Source: Candidatus Villigracilis proximus (GTDB lineage: Bacteria; Chloroflexota; Anaerolineae; Anaerolineales; Villigracilaceae). Taken from it: a DNA stretch of 64,000 bases. A program made the translations under genes and the position numbers. Under the pieces are notes generated by a model, which did no database searches, was not told where the DNA came from, and saw only the letters and a list, made by a program, of their open reading frames with translations. Position 1 is the stretch's first letter. Each line of letters opens with the position of its first letter. The DNA lies in contig JADKBB010000062.1 in assembly GCA_016715195.1 (NCBI GenBank), positions 1 through 64,000 of the forward strand. The letters are read 5' to 3'. Positions 1 through 14,801 of the stretch are shown piece by piece.

Positions 1-174
1 AAATGCATATAATTGCCCTTCGCCAGTAGAAACGAAAAAGATTTCGTCACCCAGACAAATCGATTACAACTGAGTAACCGTCTCCACATCAGAGACTCAA
101 AGCAAATAAGTTTTTGCAGTCTGATGAACCGATGCGAAAGTAAAAGCATCGGTATTTTTGGTCTGTAAAAAACC

Positions 175-203
175 TTGACAGACGGTTATAGAGCAGATAA
201 AAT
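175..203 (+). promoter_or_regulatory. rRNA operon promoter
   Basis: A perfect -35 TTGACA (175-180) is followed after exactly 17 bp by a -10 TAAAAT (198-203), about 110 bp before the 16S rRNA. This is the best sigma-70-type promoter in the upstream region. The rest of 1-311 holds no gene I can support. Confidence 0.75.
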
Positions 204-311
204 ATCGTCCGCTCAAATGGCAAGCACCACTAACAGCTGAAGAGGTAGGAAGCAAAATTTTTTGTTGAACCAGTAAATCATAACTTTAACACTCCCAAGA
301 GTGATGTTTTT

Positions 312-1816
<1,505 letters not shown>

Positions 1817-1951
1817 CTAGGAGAATTCGAGCGATTTGGCTTCGGCAAGCTGCTCTACTCATGTTCTACGCCCAACGGTGCCTTGGGCACTGGTTGACCA
1901 CTCACCCACGCGCTTCCTATCACTCCTCAGTTGCTGAGAAAATCCCGTCCC

Positions 1952-2013
1952 GGGCTTGTAGCTCAGTTGGTTAGAGCCTGTCCTGATAAGGGCCGGTTCG
2001 ATCCTCAGGCCCA
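1952..2013 (+). tRNA. tRNA-Ile (GAT), shortened or damaged
   Basis: The acceptor stem (GGGCTTG paired with CAGGCCC), the D-arm (GCTC...GAGC) and an anticodon loop CTGATAA with anticodon GAT are visible, at the standard place for the spacer tRNA-Ile. The gene is only about 62 nt where 73-74 are expected. The anticodon stem does not pair well, and the variable loop and T-arm have lost about 12 nt, leaving TTCGATC with almost no T-stem. It may be non-functional or reflect assembly deletions. Confidence 0.7.
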
Positions 2014-2023
2014 CTCCAAGTTC

Positions 2024-2093
2024 GGGGATGTAGCTCAGTCGGGAGAGCGCGCGTTTGCAACGCGGAGGTCACGAGTTCAGCCCGCCATCTCCA
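2024..2093 (+). tRNA. tRNA-Ala (TGC), slightly shortened
   Basis: The acceptor stem GGGGATG/CATCTCC, the D-arm and the anticodon loop TTTGCAA (anticodon TGC) are clear, 10 nt after tRNA-Ile. The gene is about 70 nt, some 3 nt short. The T-loop reads TTCAGCC where TTCGAGTCC is usual, so two bases seem to be missing, and the anticodon stem shows only four clear pairs. The location between 16S and 23S is canonical. Confidence 0.75.
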
Positions 2094-2363
2094 CGAGTTC
2101 AGGGAGAGCGCTTGTAAAGAAACCGCTTGAAAAGGTTGTTTTGCACGGCCGGTAGCGCCGGGTCGTTTTGCCTCTAGCGCGAAGTACTTTAAAAATAATT
2201 AAGGCCAGATGAAGGGTTCGATGCTTGATTTCGGTCCAAGAGTGTCGGGCGCCGGTCAATGGTGAATGCACCTTAAAACTGAATAGCAAGTGATGTAGTC
2301 CGGCAAAGTAATATATATTTATCAACTTCAAAGAGAAAAGTATCAATTTCTCCGTATCACGTG

Positions 2364-4988
<2,625 letters not shown>

Positions 4989-5066
4989 TTGTGATGCGGA
5001 GAATTTGGTACTTTTCTAGAAGACAAATACATCATTTTGCTGTTCAGACCAACATTGTGAAAATGT

Positions 5067-5186
5067 CCCTTGGTGATTTGAGCGACGTGGGTACACCCGG
5101 TCCCATACCGAACCCGGCAGTTAAGCATGTCAGCGCTGATGGTACTTGGAGGGCGACCTCCCGGGAGAGTAGGTCATTGCCAAGGG
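5067..5186 (+). rRNA. rrf: 5S ribosomal RNA
   Basis: The gene is about 120 nt, bounded by the terminal helix CCCTTGG / CCAAGGG. It contains the conserved CCGAACCCGG...AGTTAAG and GATGGTACT...GGGAGAGTAGGTC blocks. It lies about 80 nt after the 23S, as expected for the operon. Confidence 0.95.
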
Positions 5187-5204
5187 GCTTTTCTTTTACA
5201 CATA

Positions 5205-5235
5205 ACACGCGCGGGATTTTTCTATCCGCGCGTGT
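5205..5235 (+). terminator. hairpin after the rRNA operon
   Basis: ACACGCGCGGA and TCCGCGCGTGT form a strong stem about 20 nt after 5S. No clear U-tract follows on the plus strand, so it may be an end-protecting or Rho-assisted terminator. Confidence 0.5.
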
Positions 5236-5284
5236 ATGTGTTTGTATGTATCATCATTTGCTTATGCAATTTTGGTGTTGATCA

Positions 5285-5358
5285 TATAATGGATCTAATT
5301 AGCTTGTGGTCTTATTTATAAAGTCCCCGGCCGATTAAGTGTAGCGGCCGTTTTTTTT
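5285..5358 (+). promoter_or_regulatory. promoter and leader hairpin upstream of rpsU copy 1
   Basis: A -10 box TATAAT lies at 5285-5290. Downstream, CGGCCG (5328-5333) pairs with CGGCCG (5345-5350) and is followed by eight T residues (5351-5358), which is the form of an intrinsic terminator ahead of the coding region. The same leader (TGGTCTTATTTATAAAGTCC, hairpin, T8, GTGGAAAGTAGGTGATTT) recurs before the second rpsU. A transcription attenuator is a reasonable inference. Confidence 0.5.
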
Positions 5359-5389
5359 GACTATTTTATGTGGAAAGTAGGTGATTTCG

Positions 5390-5587
5390 TTGGCTTCAGT
5401 AAATTTACGTAACGGCGAGTCTCAAGACTCTTTGCTCAAGCGCTTTCGCAAGAAAATAGTAAAGAGCGGTATTTTAAGCACCATTCGTAACAAACGCTGG
5501 TTCGTCTCGAAGAGTGAGACGCGTAGAATGGAAAAGAAGAAGGCTATTCGTCGCATTAAACGACGCGCTTTCAAAGATAACGAATAG
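5390..5587 (+). CDS. rpsU: 30S ribosomal protein bS21, copy 1
   Basis: This is a 65-residue basic protein with the bS21 pattern: LRNGESQDSLLKRFRK, then GILSTIRNKRWFVSKSE, then a lysine/arginine-rich tail. bS21 sits on the 30S platform next to the anti-Shine-Dalgarno end of 16S rRNA and helps initiation. I choose the TTG at 5390, since AGGTGAT lies 4 nt before it. The second copy uses the equivalent TTG and has a stop codon in the alternative longer reading, so the upstream in-frame GTG at 5381 is unlikely. infA follows after 14 nt. Confidence 0.88.
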   Translation: MASVNLRNGESQDSLLKRFRKKIVKSGILSTIRNKRWFVSKSETRRMEKKKAIRRIKRRAFKDNE

Positions 5588-5601
5588 ATCGAGAGGCGTG
5601 T

Positions 5602-5850
5602 ATGACAAAAGAAGAAGGCAAAATTAAAGTGGATGGTCTCGTGATCGAAGCCCTGCCTGGAACTCAGTTCCGTGTGCGGCTTGATAATGGACATGAAGTG
5701 CTGGCTTATCTTTCGGGTAAGATGCGCAAGCATTATATTCGTATTTTGCTGGGCGATCATGTTTCCATGGAGATGTCTCCATACGATTTATCTCGTGCCC
5801 GTATTACTTTTCGTCAGCGAAAGAATGCGCCAGTTTCGGTTAGCAGCTAG
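5602..5850 (+). CDS. infA: translation initiation factor IF-1, copy 1
   Basis: This 82-residue protein is a single S1/OB fold with the IF-1 core: VIEALPGTQFRVRLDNGHEV, GKMRKHYIRILLGD, and MSPYDLSRARITFR. IF-1 occupies the A site of the 30S subunit during initiation. The ATG follows GAGAGGCGTGT. It is probably co-transcribed with rpsU just upstream and is nearly identical to the second copy at 6472-6720. The C-terminal tail past FRQRKNA differs most between the two. Confidence 0.93.
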   Translation: MTKEEGKIKVDGLVIEALPGTQFRVRLDNGHEVLAYLSGKMRKHYIRILLGDHVSMEMSPYDLSRARITFRQRKNAPVSVSS

Positions 5851-5871
5851 ATTTTGTAATTTGTATGTTGG

Positions 5872-5903
5872 AAGGTCCTCTGTGAAAATGGAGGGCCTTT
5901 TTT
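5872..5903 (+). terminator. intrinsic terminator after infA copy 1
   Basis: AAGGTCCTC and GGAGGGCCTT pair around a short loop and a T-run follows. It ends the first rpsU-infA unit. The remaining spacer to 6196 holds no gene I can support. Confidence 0.75.
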
Positions 5904-6074
5904 GTTTTAGTGAATTAGCGGCTGGGATGTTTGGGATGCAGAACCAGTTTTGGGTGAGTTTGATGCGGTCTGGTTGGGGTGGGTAAGTTATTCAATTGGA
6001 AAATCCATGTGGGTGAGGCAATTCCTAGGTGGAAAATTTGATAGAAAAATCTTTTCATCCATGCGTGTATCGTG

Positions 6075-6228
6075 TATAATGCCGATTGCAGTTTCAGCAT
6101 GGGCTTTTTTGCCCTTTCTATAAAGCGAGGAGTGTGAAGCGCATTTTTTGATCGTATGGTCAGTGAGTTCGTTTCTGGTCTTATTTATAAAGTCCTCGGC
6201 CGATTCTGCGTAATGGTCGATTTTTTTT
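6075..6228 (+). promoter_or_regulatory. promoter and leader hairpin upstream of rpsU copy 2
   Basis: A TATAAT box lies at 6075-6080. TCGGCC (6196-6201) pairs with GGTCGA (6215-6220), followed by eight T residues (6221-6228). Compared with the copy-1 leader, the right arm changed while keeping pairing through a G-U pair, and the loop diverged. That pattern points to selection on the hairpin. Confidence 0.5.
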
Positions 6229-6261
6229 GTCTATTTTTTACGTGGAAAGTAGGTGATTTGA

Positions 6262-6459
6262 TTGGGTTCAGTACATTTACGTAATGGCGAGTCTCAGGAT
6301 TCTTTGCTCAAGCGTTTTCGGAAGAAGGTTGTTAAGAGCGGGGTGTTGAGTACGATTCGCAATAAACGCTGGTTCGTCTCAAAGAGTGAGACGCGCCGGA
6401 TGGAGAAGAAGAAGGCGATTCGACGTATGAAACGAAAATCTTTCAAGGATACAGAGTAA
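6262..6459 (+). CDS. rpsU: 30S ribosomal protein bS21, copy 2
   Basis: This is a second 65-residue bS21, differing from copy 1 at about eight positions, nearly all conservative (for example I/V, I/M, R/K). It starts with TTG, 4 nt after AGGTGAT. An upstream in-frame GTG is excluded by a TGA. It lies in the duplicated rpsU-infA unit. Two bS21 paralogues could give ribosome heterogeneity, but nothing in the sequence says how they are used. Confidence 0.88.
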   Translation: MGSVHLRNGESQDSLLKRFRKKVVKSGVLSTIRNKRWFVSKSETRRMEKKKAIRRMKRKSFKDTE

Positions 6460-6471
6460 TCAGAGGCGTGT

Positions 6472-6720
6472 ATGACAAAAGAAGAAGGCAAAATTAAAGT
6501 TGATGGTGTTGTGATCGAGGCGCTGCCCGGGACTCAGTTTCGGGTGAAGCTTGATAATGGACATGAGGTGCTTGCATATCTTTCCGGTAAGATGCGAAAG
6601 CATTATATTCGTATTTTGTTGGGGGATCGTGTTGCGATGGAAATGTCGCCTTATGATCTGACTCGTGCCCGTATCACTTTCCGTCAGCGTAAGAATGCCT
6701 CTGCTCCTGTTGAAAGCTAG
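6472..6720 (+). CDS. infA: translation initiation factor IF-1, copy 2
   Basis: This 82-residue protein has the full IF-1 OB fold and differs from copy 1 at about five core positions (for example V for L, K for R, R for H) and in the last residues. It starts 12 nt after rpsU copy 2 behind the same GAGGCGTGT leader. Arg at the GDRV position is the usual IF-1 residue, while copy 1 has His, so copy 2 looks closer to the family consensus. Confidence 0.93.
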   Translation: MTKEEGKIKVDGVVIEALPGTQFRVKLDNGHEVLAYLSGKMRKHYIRILLGDRVAMEMSPYDLTRARITFRQRKNASAPVES

Positions 6721-6740
6721 TTTTGTGATTTGAGTTTATA

Positions 6741-6772
6741 AAAAAATCCTCCGTGAAAACGGAGGATTTTTT
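6741..6772. terminator. bidirectional terminator
   Basis: AAAAAATCCTCCG and CGGAGGATTTTTT pair closely, with A-run and T-run on the two sides. It sits between the converging infA copy 2 (+) and the DHOD-like gene (-), and can serve both. Confidence 0.85.
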
Positions 6773-6774
6773 GT

Positions 6775-7772
6775 TTAGGGCAGGGTTCTGAACGAATTCA
6801 GGACTTTCATGTAATTTGCCCGTTCGAAGGCTGCGGGTTCTTTTACTGATTTTTGACTCATGCTTCCCTGCATTTGGTTGATCGAGACATATTCCCGTTC
6901 TTTCATCCATGTTTCCAATTCGTTTAATATGGATGGGATGACCTGGTTGCCGTTATGCAGGAGATTTGAGGCCATCATGGCAACTTTTGCGCCTGCCATC
7001 ATGGATTTGAGTACGTCGTTTGCCGTGTGGACGCCGCTTGTGAGGGCAAAATCGGTGTTGAGTTTTCCGTGCAGGATTGATATCCAACGCAGAGGAAGGC
7101 GCAGTTCGGCGGAGGTACTTAAATCAAGGCTGTGGACGATTTCCAGTTCATTAAGGTCGAAATCTGGCTGGTAGAAGCGATTGAAGAGGACGATTCCATT
7201 TGCTCCGGCTTCGACGATTTTGCGCGCAAAGTTGGGCAGTGCTGTAATGTAAGGGCTCAATTTGACTGCGAGTGGAATGGATATCGCAGATTTTACCTGT
7301 GCCACCAATTCAACTTGTGCGTTTTCCAATTCCTGGGCGGTGAGGTCGGGGTCAGTTGGGATGTAGTACAGATTCAGTTCCAACGCATCTGCTCCGGCTT
7401 CCTGTATCTGTCTTGCGTAATTCGTCCAGCCGCCTTTGGATACACCGTTTAAACTTCCAATGACGGGGATGTTTAAGGCTTTCTTTAACCCGGCTACCTG
7501 ATTTAAGTATTTTTCAGGACCAACCGCGTACATACCGCCATCAGGCAAATAGGTCATTGCTTCGGCAAATGAGTCGGTTCCGCGGGTGAGATAGTGGTCC
7601 AGTTCGAGGCTTTCGTGGATGATCTGTTCCTCAAAGAGGGAATACATTACGATTGCTGCAATGCCGGCTTCTTCCAATTTACGTGCCTTGTCTATATCCT
7701 TGGAGAGGGGAGAAGCCGAAGCAACGAGTGGATTTTTTAATTGTAGACCAAGATAGGTTGTGGTAAGGTCGA

Positions 7773-7776
<4 letters not shown>
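6775..7776 (-). CDS. dihydroorotate dehydrogenase-like flavoprotein
   Basis: This 333-residue TIM-barrel protein starts with MIDLTTTYLGLQLKNP and has SASPLSKD and the phosphate-binding end AGAKVAMMASNLL, as in the FMN-binding DHOD family. The catalytic segment, NxSCPN in class 1 enzymes, reads LNLYYIPTDPD here, so the catalytic cysteine is absent and orotate formation is doubtful. The start ATG overlaps the PFOR stop codon (ATGA-type overlap), so translation is probably coupled. Adjacency suggests a redox role with PFOR or ferredoxin. Function beyond that is inference. Confidence 0.85.
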
Positions 7777-11345
<3,569 letters not shown>

Positions 11346-11481
11346 TACTTGCTCCTTTGAAAGCAGGTTTACACCTGGGATTATCTTCAACATACAAGTT
11401 TATCCCTCCCTGAGGACATTGGTTAGTTATGAATGACCCGAATCTACCTGAGAGTTGTCATATTTTGGATAAGAATTGTAG

Positions 11482-11528
11482 AATTAAATAGACAGACGGC
11501 AATTTTTTTGCCGTCTGTCTATTTAATT
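11482..11528 (-). terminator. long perfect inverted repeat, terminator
   Basis: About 20 bp arms (AATTAAATAGACAGACGGCA and its complement) surround a T-rich loop. It lies just after the stop of the minus-strand gene at 11540 and upstream of the PFOR gene. It probably ends the NUDIX operon. Confidence 0.75.
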
Positions 11529-11539
11529 CTGTTATTTAA

Positions 11540-11896
11540 TTATTGAACGGGCGGAATTTCATCCAGTGCAAAATAAATGTTCAGGCTTCGTTTGCGCGCA
11601 ACCTCAACCATTAAATCTGCTCCTTGTGACGCGCCGCCCACCCTGAGAACTGCATCACATTTTTCCAAAAGTCTCTCTGCAATCGGATGAAAAATTTCAT
11701 TGAATGGTTCGTCTCCAATTTGCTTTGAGCCAGCCAGGGCTACCAATGGAAGCGCGAACCATTCACCTAATAAGGGAATATGCCCCAGGCGAAAAATAGG
11801 CAGTGCAAAGGTTTCCATCAAGTGGACATTCTCTGCGATCTTTTTAGGATCATCATTTGTGCCGGAGCGATAGGGGCCTGCAATGAGAATAAGCAT
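11540..11896 (-). CDS. nucleoside 2-deoxyribosyltransferase-like / DUF4406 protein
   Basis: This is a 118-residue protein starting MLILIAGPYRSG. That glycine-rich opening, with ADPKKIAEN-like and LLEKCDAVLRVGGASQGADLMVE segments, resembles the nucleoside 2-deoxyribosyltransferase superfamily, Rossmann-like proteins that bind nucleotides. The ATG at 11896 lies one base after the stop of the NUDIX gene, so the two are coupled. The exact substrate cannot be read from the sequence. A role in nucleotide clean-up alongside NUDIX is an inference. Confidence 0.75.
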   Translation of the reverse strand: MLILIAGPYRSGTNDDPKKIAENVHLMETFALPIFRLGHIPLLGEWFALPLVALAGSKQIGDEPFNEIFHPIAERLLEKCDAVLRVGGASQGADLMVEVARKRSLNIYFALDEIPPVQ

Positions 11897-11897
11897 A

Positions 11898-12431
11898 TTA
11901 TTTTGTTTGTAGATGTGACTTCGCCAATAACAACGCCGCCAGCGACTTGGCATCGGGCATCCCGCCTCTTTCGACCATTTGAATTGCCTCTGCGTAGGAA
12001 AGTTTTTCCACGCTGAGAAATTCATCTGCATCTGCTTCAAGCGGATCGTGTCTTAATTCTTGCGCGAGAAAGACATGCATGAATTCTGTTGAATATCCGG
12101 GTGCGAGATAAAAATCACCGATCTTCTCGATCTTGTCTGCAGCGAAACCTGTTTCCTCGCGGATCTCGCGCGCGGCGCACACTGCCGGATCTTCGCCGTG
12201 TTCCAGGGTGCCCGCAGGCAGCTCAAGCAAGTCCATGCCTGCCGCGTGCCGATATTGACGCACAAATAGCAGATTGCCATCTTTATCGATTGGAACAATG
12301 ATGACAGAACCGCCATGTTCGATAATGTCAAATTTGGTTTCACGTCCATCGGGTGTTTTTAGTGTGTCGCGCCGGATTAAAAAGGCACGGCCTTTTAGCA
12401 GAGTCTCTGAGTGAAGTAATTCAAACGGCAT
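11898..12431 (-). CDS. nudF: NUDIX hydrolase, ADP-ribose pyrophosphatase type
   Basis: This 177-residue protein has a complete NUDIX box (GTLEHGEDPAVCAAREIREETG), with the metal-binding REIREE glutamates, and the downstream LAPGYSTEFMHVFLA typical of ADP-ribose pyrophosphatases. It probably hydrolyses ADP-ribose or a similar nucleoside diphosphate sugar. I start at 12431 (MPFELL), with AAGGAA seven bases upstream. It is coupled to the nucleotide-binding gene after it. Confidence 0.88.
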   Translation of the reverse strand: MPFELLHSETLLKGRAFLIRRDTLKTPDGRETKFDIIEHGGSVIIVPIDKDGNLLFVRQYRHAAGMDLLELPAGTLEHGEDPAVCAAREIREETGFAADKIEKIGDFYLAPGYSTEFMHVFLAQELRHDPLEADADEFLSVEKLSYAEAIQMVERGGMPDAKSLAALLLAKSHLQTK

Positions 12432-12459
12432 CGGAAGTTCCTTGTAAAAAGATAATAAA

Positions 12460-12488
12460 AAAAGCCCAAGCATTTGCTTGGGCTTTTT
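12460..12488 (-). terminator. intrinsic terminator
   Basis: AAAAGCCCAAGC and GCTTGGGCTTTTT form a stem with flanking A and T runs, directly after the LysM lipoprotein gene (-). Confidence 0.85.
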
Positions 12489-12497
12489 GATTTCAAA

Positions 12498-13253
12498 TTA
12501 GGGTATTTTCAATGCTTGCCCGGCAGTTAATGACGCTGAAATTGAAATGCTATTTGCAGAGGCAATCGAAGCAGGATCAACATCACCAAATTTACAGGCA
12601 ATGCTGTAAATGGTTTCATCACTTGAGACCACTGTGTAGGTGGCCGGGTGAGAAGCCAGCATCCGCGCACCAGGGAATGCACCGCTTTGTGGAATGGTTA
12701 GAGTTAAGCCTGGGTAATACAGATCAGGACTGGTCAGCCCACTTGCGCTGAGCAAGGCATCAGGGTCAACATTGAAACGGCGCGCAATACAGTAGGGAAA
12801 CTCGCCATTTTGTAATGTGTATGATGCAGGGCGTACACCGGCAGGTACAGGGGTTGTCGTTGGTCCACTGGGAAAGACAGGTGTTAAACCAGCTGCCGCA
12901 GGAGTTGTGGGTACAGCGTTGGTAGGTGTGCCGGGCACTGGCGTTGAAACGCCCGGTGTGGAAGTTACTCCGGCTTGTGGCGTAATGACCGTTCCAACCG
13001 TGGTGATTGCCTGTGGGGTGCCAGCTGTACCGCCTGCTACAGATGTTTGCGCTGCGGCAGTCTGTTTTGCAAATTCCTCGATCATTGCCATCGGATTTTC
13101 AACAGATGGGAAGGGCGAAACGAACAGTCCGGTGGGGAGCAAGGTTGGCGTTGCTACAGGTGCTGCAGATAGTGATTGCGTGCAGGCAGAGATCAACATA
13201 GTGGACACTATAAAAATGAAGACTACCAGCAAGCCGCGTTGTTTATTACTCAT
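12498..13253 (-). CDS. LysM-domain lipoprotein
   Basis: This is a 251-residue secreted lipoprotein. Residues 1-25 form a signal peptide ending in the lipobox ISAC. A long Thr/Pro/Ala/Val-rich linker follows (about 30-145). Then come two LysM-like repeats: YTLQNGEFPYCIARRFNVDPDALL...LTIP and YTVVSSDETIYSIACKFGDVDPASI...LKIP. LysM binds N-acetylglucosamine-containing glycans, here probably at the cell surface. The start at 13253 is preceded by AGAGGAG. The cysteines in both repeats (YCIA, SIAC) suggest a disulfide style common in Chloroflexota LysM proteins. Confidence 0.88.
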   Translation of the reverse strand: MSNKQRGLLVVFIFIVSTMLISACTQSLSAAPVATPTLLPTGLFVSPFPSVENPMAMIEEFAKQTAAAQTSVAGGTAGTPQAITTVGTVITPQAGVTSTPGVSTPVPGTPTNAVPTTPAAAGLTPVFPSGPTTTPVPAGVRPASYTLQNGEFPYCIARRFNVDPDALLSASGLTSPDLYYPGLTLTIPQSGAFPGARMLASHPATYTVVSSDETIYSIACKFGDVDPASIASANSISISASLTAGQALKIP

Positions 13254-13624
13254 AGTTTCTCCTCTTTCGATATATTCAACAAACGATGGTAGCACATGAC
13301 CTTTAAAGCGTCAAGCAACTGGGAAATTCCAAATCAGATTATGATAATTAATCCCGGATTATGTGCAAGCTGCAATACCCGGCGCTCCCAAAGAGCAAAA
13401 GTCACAACGCGAATTCGGCAAATGAAGCGAATATTGCGAAAAAAGTTGCGGCCTTCGTTTCATTTAATCTTTTTAAGGAAAAATATTCATTATGTTTCTG
13501 CAATTATAGAGCGGCGCACCTTTCATTTTTGTTAGGTATAATATTTTAATTCCAGCCCTTTGCACGAGCTTATGAAATTATAGTTAATGGGATATTGATA
13601 TTCTGCGCTAAAAAGGAACCATAT
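13254..13624. other. intergenic region
   Basis: The region is AT-rich, between divergent lipoprotein genes. A TATAAT lies at 13537-13542 without a convincing -35 box. No gene or repeat seen. Confidence 0.4.
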
Positions 13625-14719
13625 ATGAAAAGATCTCTTCCGTTAATGTTGCTAATTGTAACCATACTGTTGCAGGCCTGTAGCGCATCCACACCGCCGC
13701 CTGAAATCGTTGTGACGGGATCAACTGCTATTGCAAGTGAAGCTGTCATGATAACTCCAGAGACTGTACCTTCAGCAGTACCAACCCTCCCGCAAGCTAT
13801 ACAGATCGAGCATGTTGCAATTCCCACTGAAGGTACTACAGACCGTGCAACCGCTCATGATAATGAAAATTCATTATCCTTTGAAACAAAAAAAGTAAAG
13901 ACTGGTGACTTTTTGCGAAAGAATCGTTTTGAACGCCCCTTCACGGCGGTTGACATGGTCTACCTGCCTGATGTTGACATTGCAGACTTTTCGATCACCA
14001 GTGATGACACCTTTTTCTACATCAAGATTTCTTTAATCGGGCTTGATTCTGAAACGCAATCCCTTACAGGTTCCTATGGCGTGGAAATCGATCGAAATGC
14101 TGATGGCAGAGCAGAGATTTTACTTGCAACACGTCCCCCATATAATAAAGATTTTAACGCGGATAGTGTTGCGGTTTATTTTGATGTGAATAGCGATATG
14201 GGCGGCAGCAGTATCAACCGCCCTGATGATTATGACAGTGATGGATTTGAAACGATTATTTATGACTTGAGTAAGGGAGTCTACCCTGAAGGCGACCCCG
14301 ACCTTGCATGGGCGCGCCTGAGTACCTATGGAAATTTACCCGCCATAGAAATCGCCTTTAAAAAATGGATGTTTGATGGTGGAAAAGAGACATTCATGTG
14401 GAGTGTCGTTTCCAGTGACGCAGTACTTGATCCCGGCCTTTTTTATTTTCACGATCATTTCACAGCCGAAGAGGCAGGCGCCGCCAATACGGATGACCCT
14501 ACTTATCCGCTTAAAGACCTGGCTGGAATAGATAACACCTGCCGTGTGCCGTTGGGTTTTCAGGTAATTGGAAATGAGCCGCTGGGCTGTTACGTTAAGG
14601 GCGGGGAAGTAGAGGAGTTTGATGAGCCTTCTGCGGAAGGAGCCGAATCCACCTGCTCCCAGTTTAGCGAGCTTTGCAAACGGACAGAAAATAGTTCGGT
14701 GCTTTTTAGCGTGCAATAA
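13625..14719 (+). CDS. hypothetical secreted lipoprotein
   Basis: This 364-residue protein starts with a signal peptide and lipobox LQAC, followed by a Thr/Pro-rich linker. The folded part (about 85-300) contains DVDIADFSITSDDTFFYIKI, DRNADGRAEIL and FDVNSDMGG, acidic loops that look like calcium-binding surfaces in a beta-rich domain. A Cys pair near the C-terminus (CYVKG, CSQFSELC) may form disulfides. The start at 13625 has AAGGAA upstream. I do not recognise a specific family. Similar proteins of unknown role seem common in Anaerolineae envelopes. Confidence 0.78.
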   Translation: MKRSLPLMLLIVTILLQACSASTPPPEIVVTGSTAIASEAVMITPETVPSAVPTLPQAIQIEHVAIPTEGTTDRATAHDNENSLSFETKKVKTGDFLRKNRFERPFTAVDMVYLPDVDIADFSITSDDTFFYIKISLIGLDSETQSLTGSYGVEIDRNADGRAEILLATRPPYNKDFNADSVAVYFDVNSDMGGSSINRPDDYDSDGFETIIYDLSKGVYPEGDPDLAWARLSTYGNLPAIEIAFKKWMFDGGKETFMWSVVSSDAVLDPGLFYFHDHFTAEEAGAANTDDPTYPLKDLAGIDNTCRVPLGFQVIGNEPLGCYVKGGEVEEFDEPSAEGAESTCSQFSELCKRTENSSVLFSVQ

Positions 14720-14745
14720 TAAGTTTGTGGCAGGGAAATAAAATA

Positions 14746-14789
14746 AGACCCGCCGTGACAGATTGCTGTCACGGCGGGTCTCGCTTTTT
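14746..14789 (+). terminator. intrinsic terminator
   Basis: AGACCCGCCGTGACAG and CTGTCACGGCGGGTCT form a perfect 16-bp stem, followed by CGCTTTTT. It ends the plus-strand lipoprotein gene and faces the converging membrane protein gene. Confidence 0.9.
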
Positions 14790-14801
14790 CTGTATTTGGT
14801 A

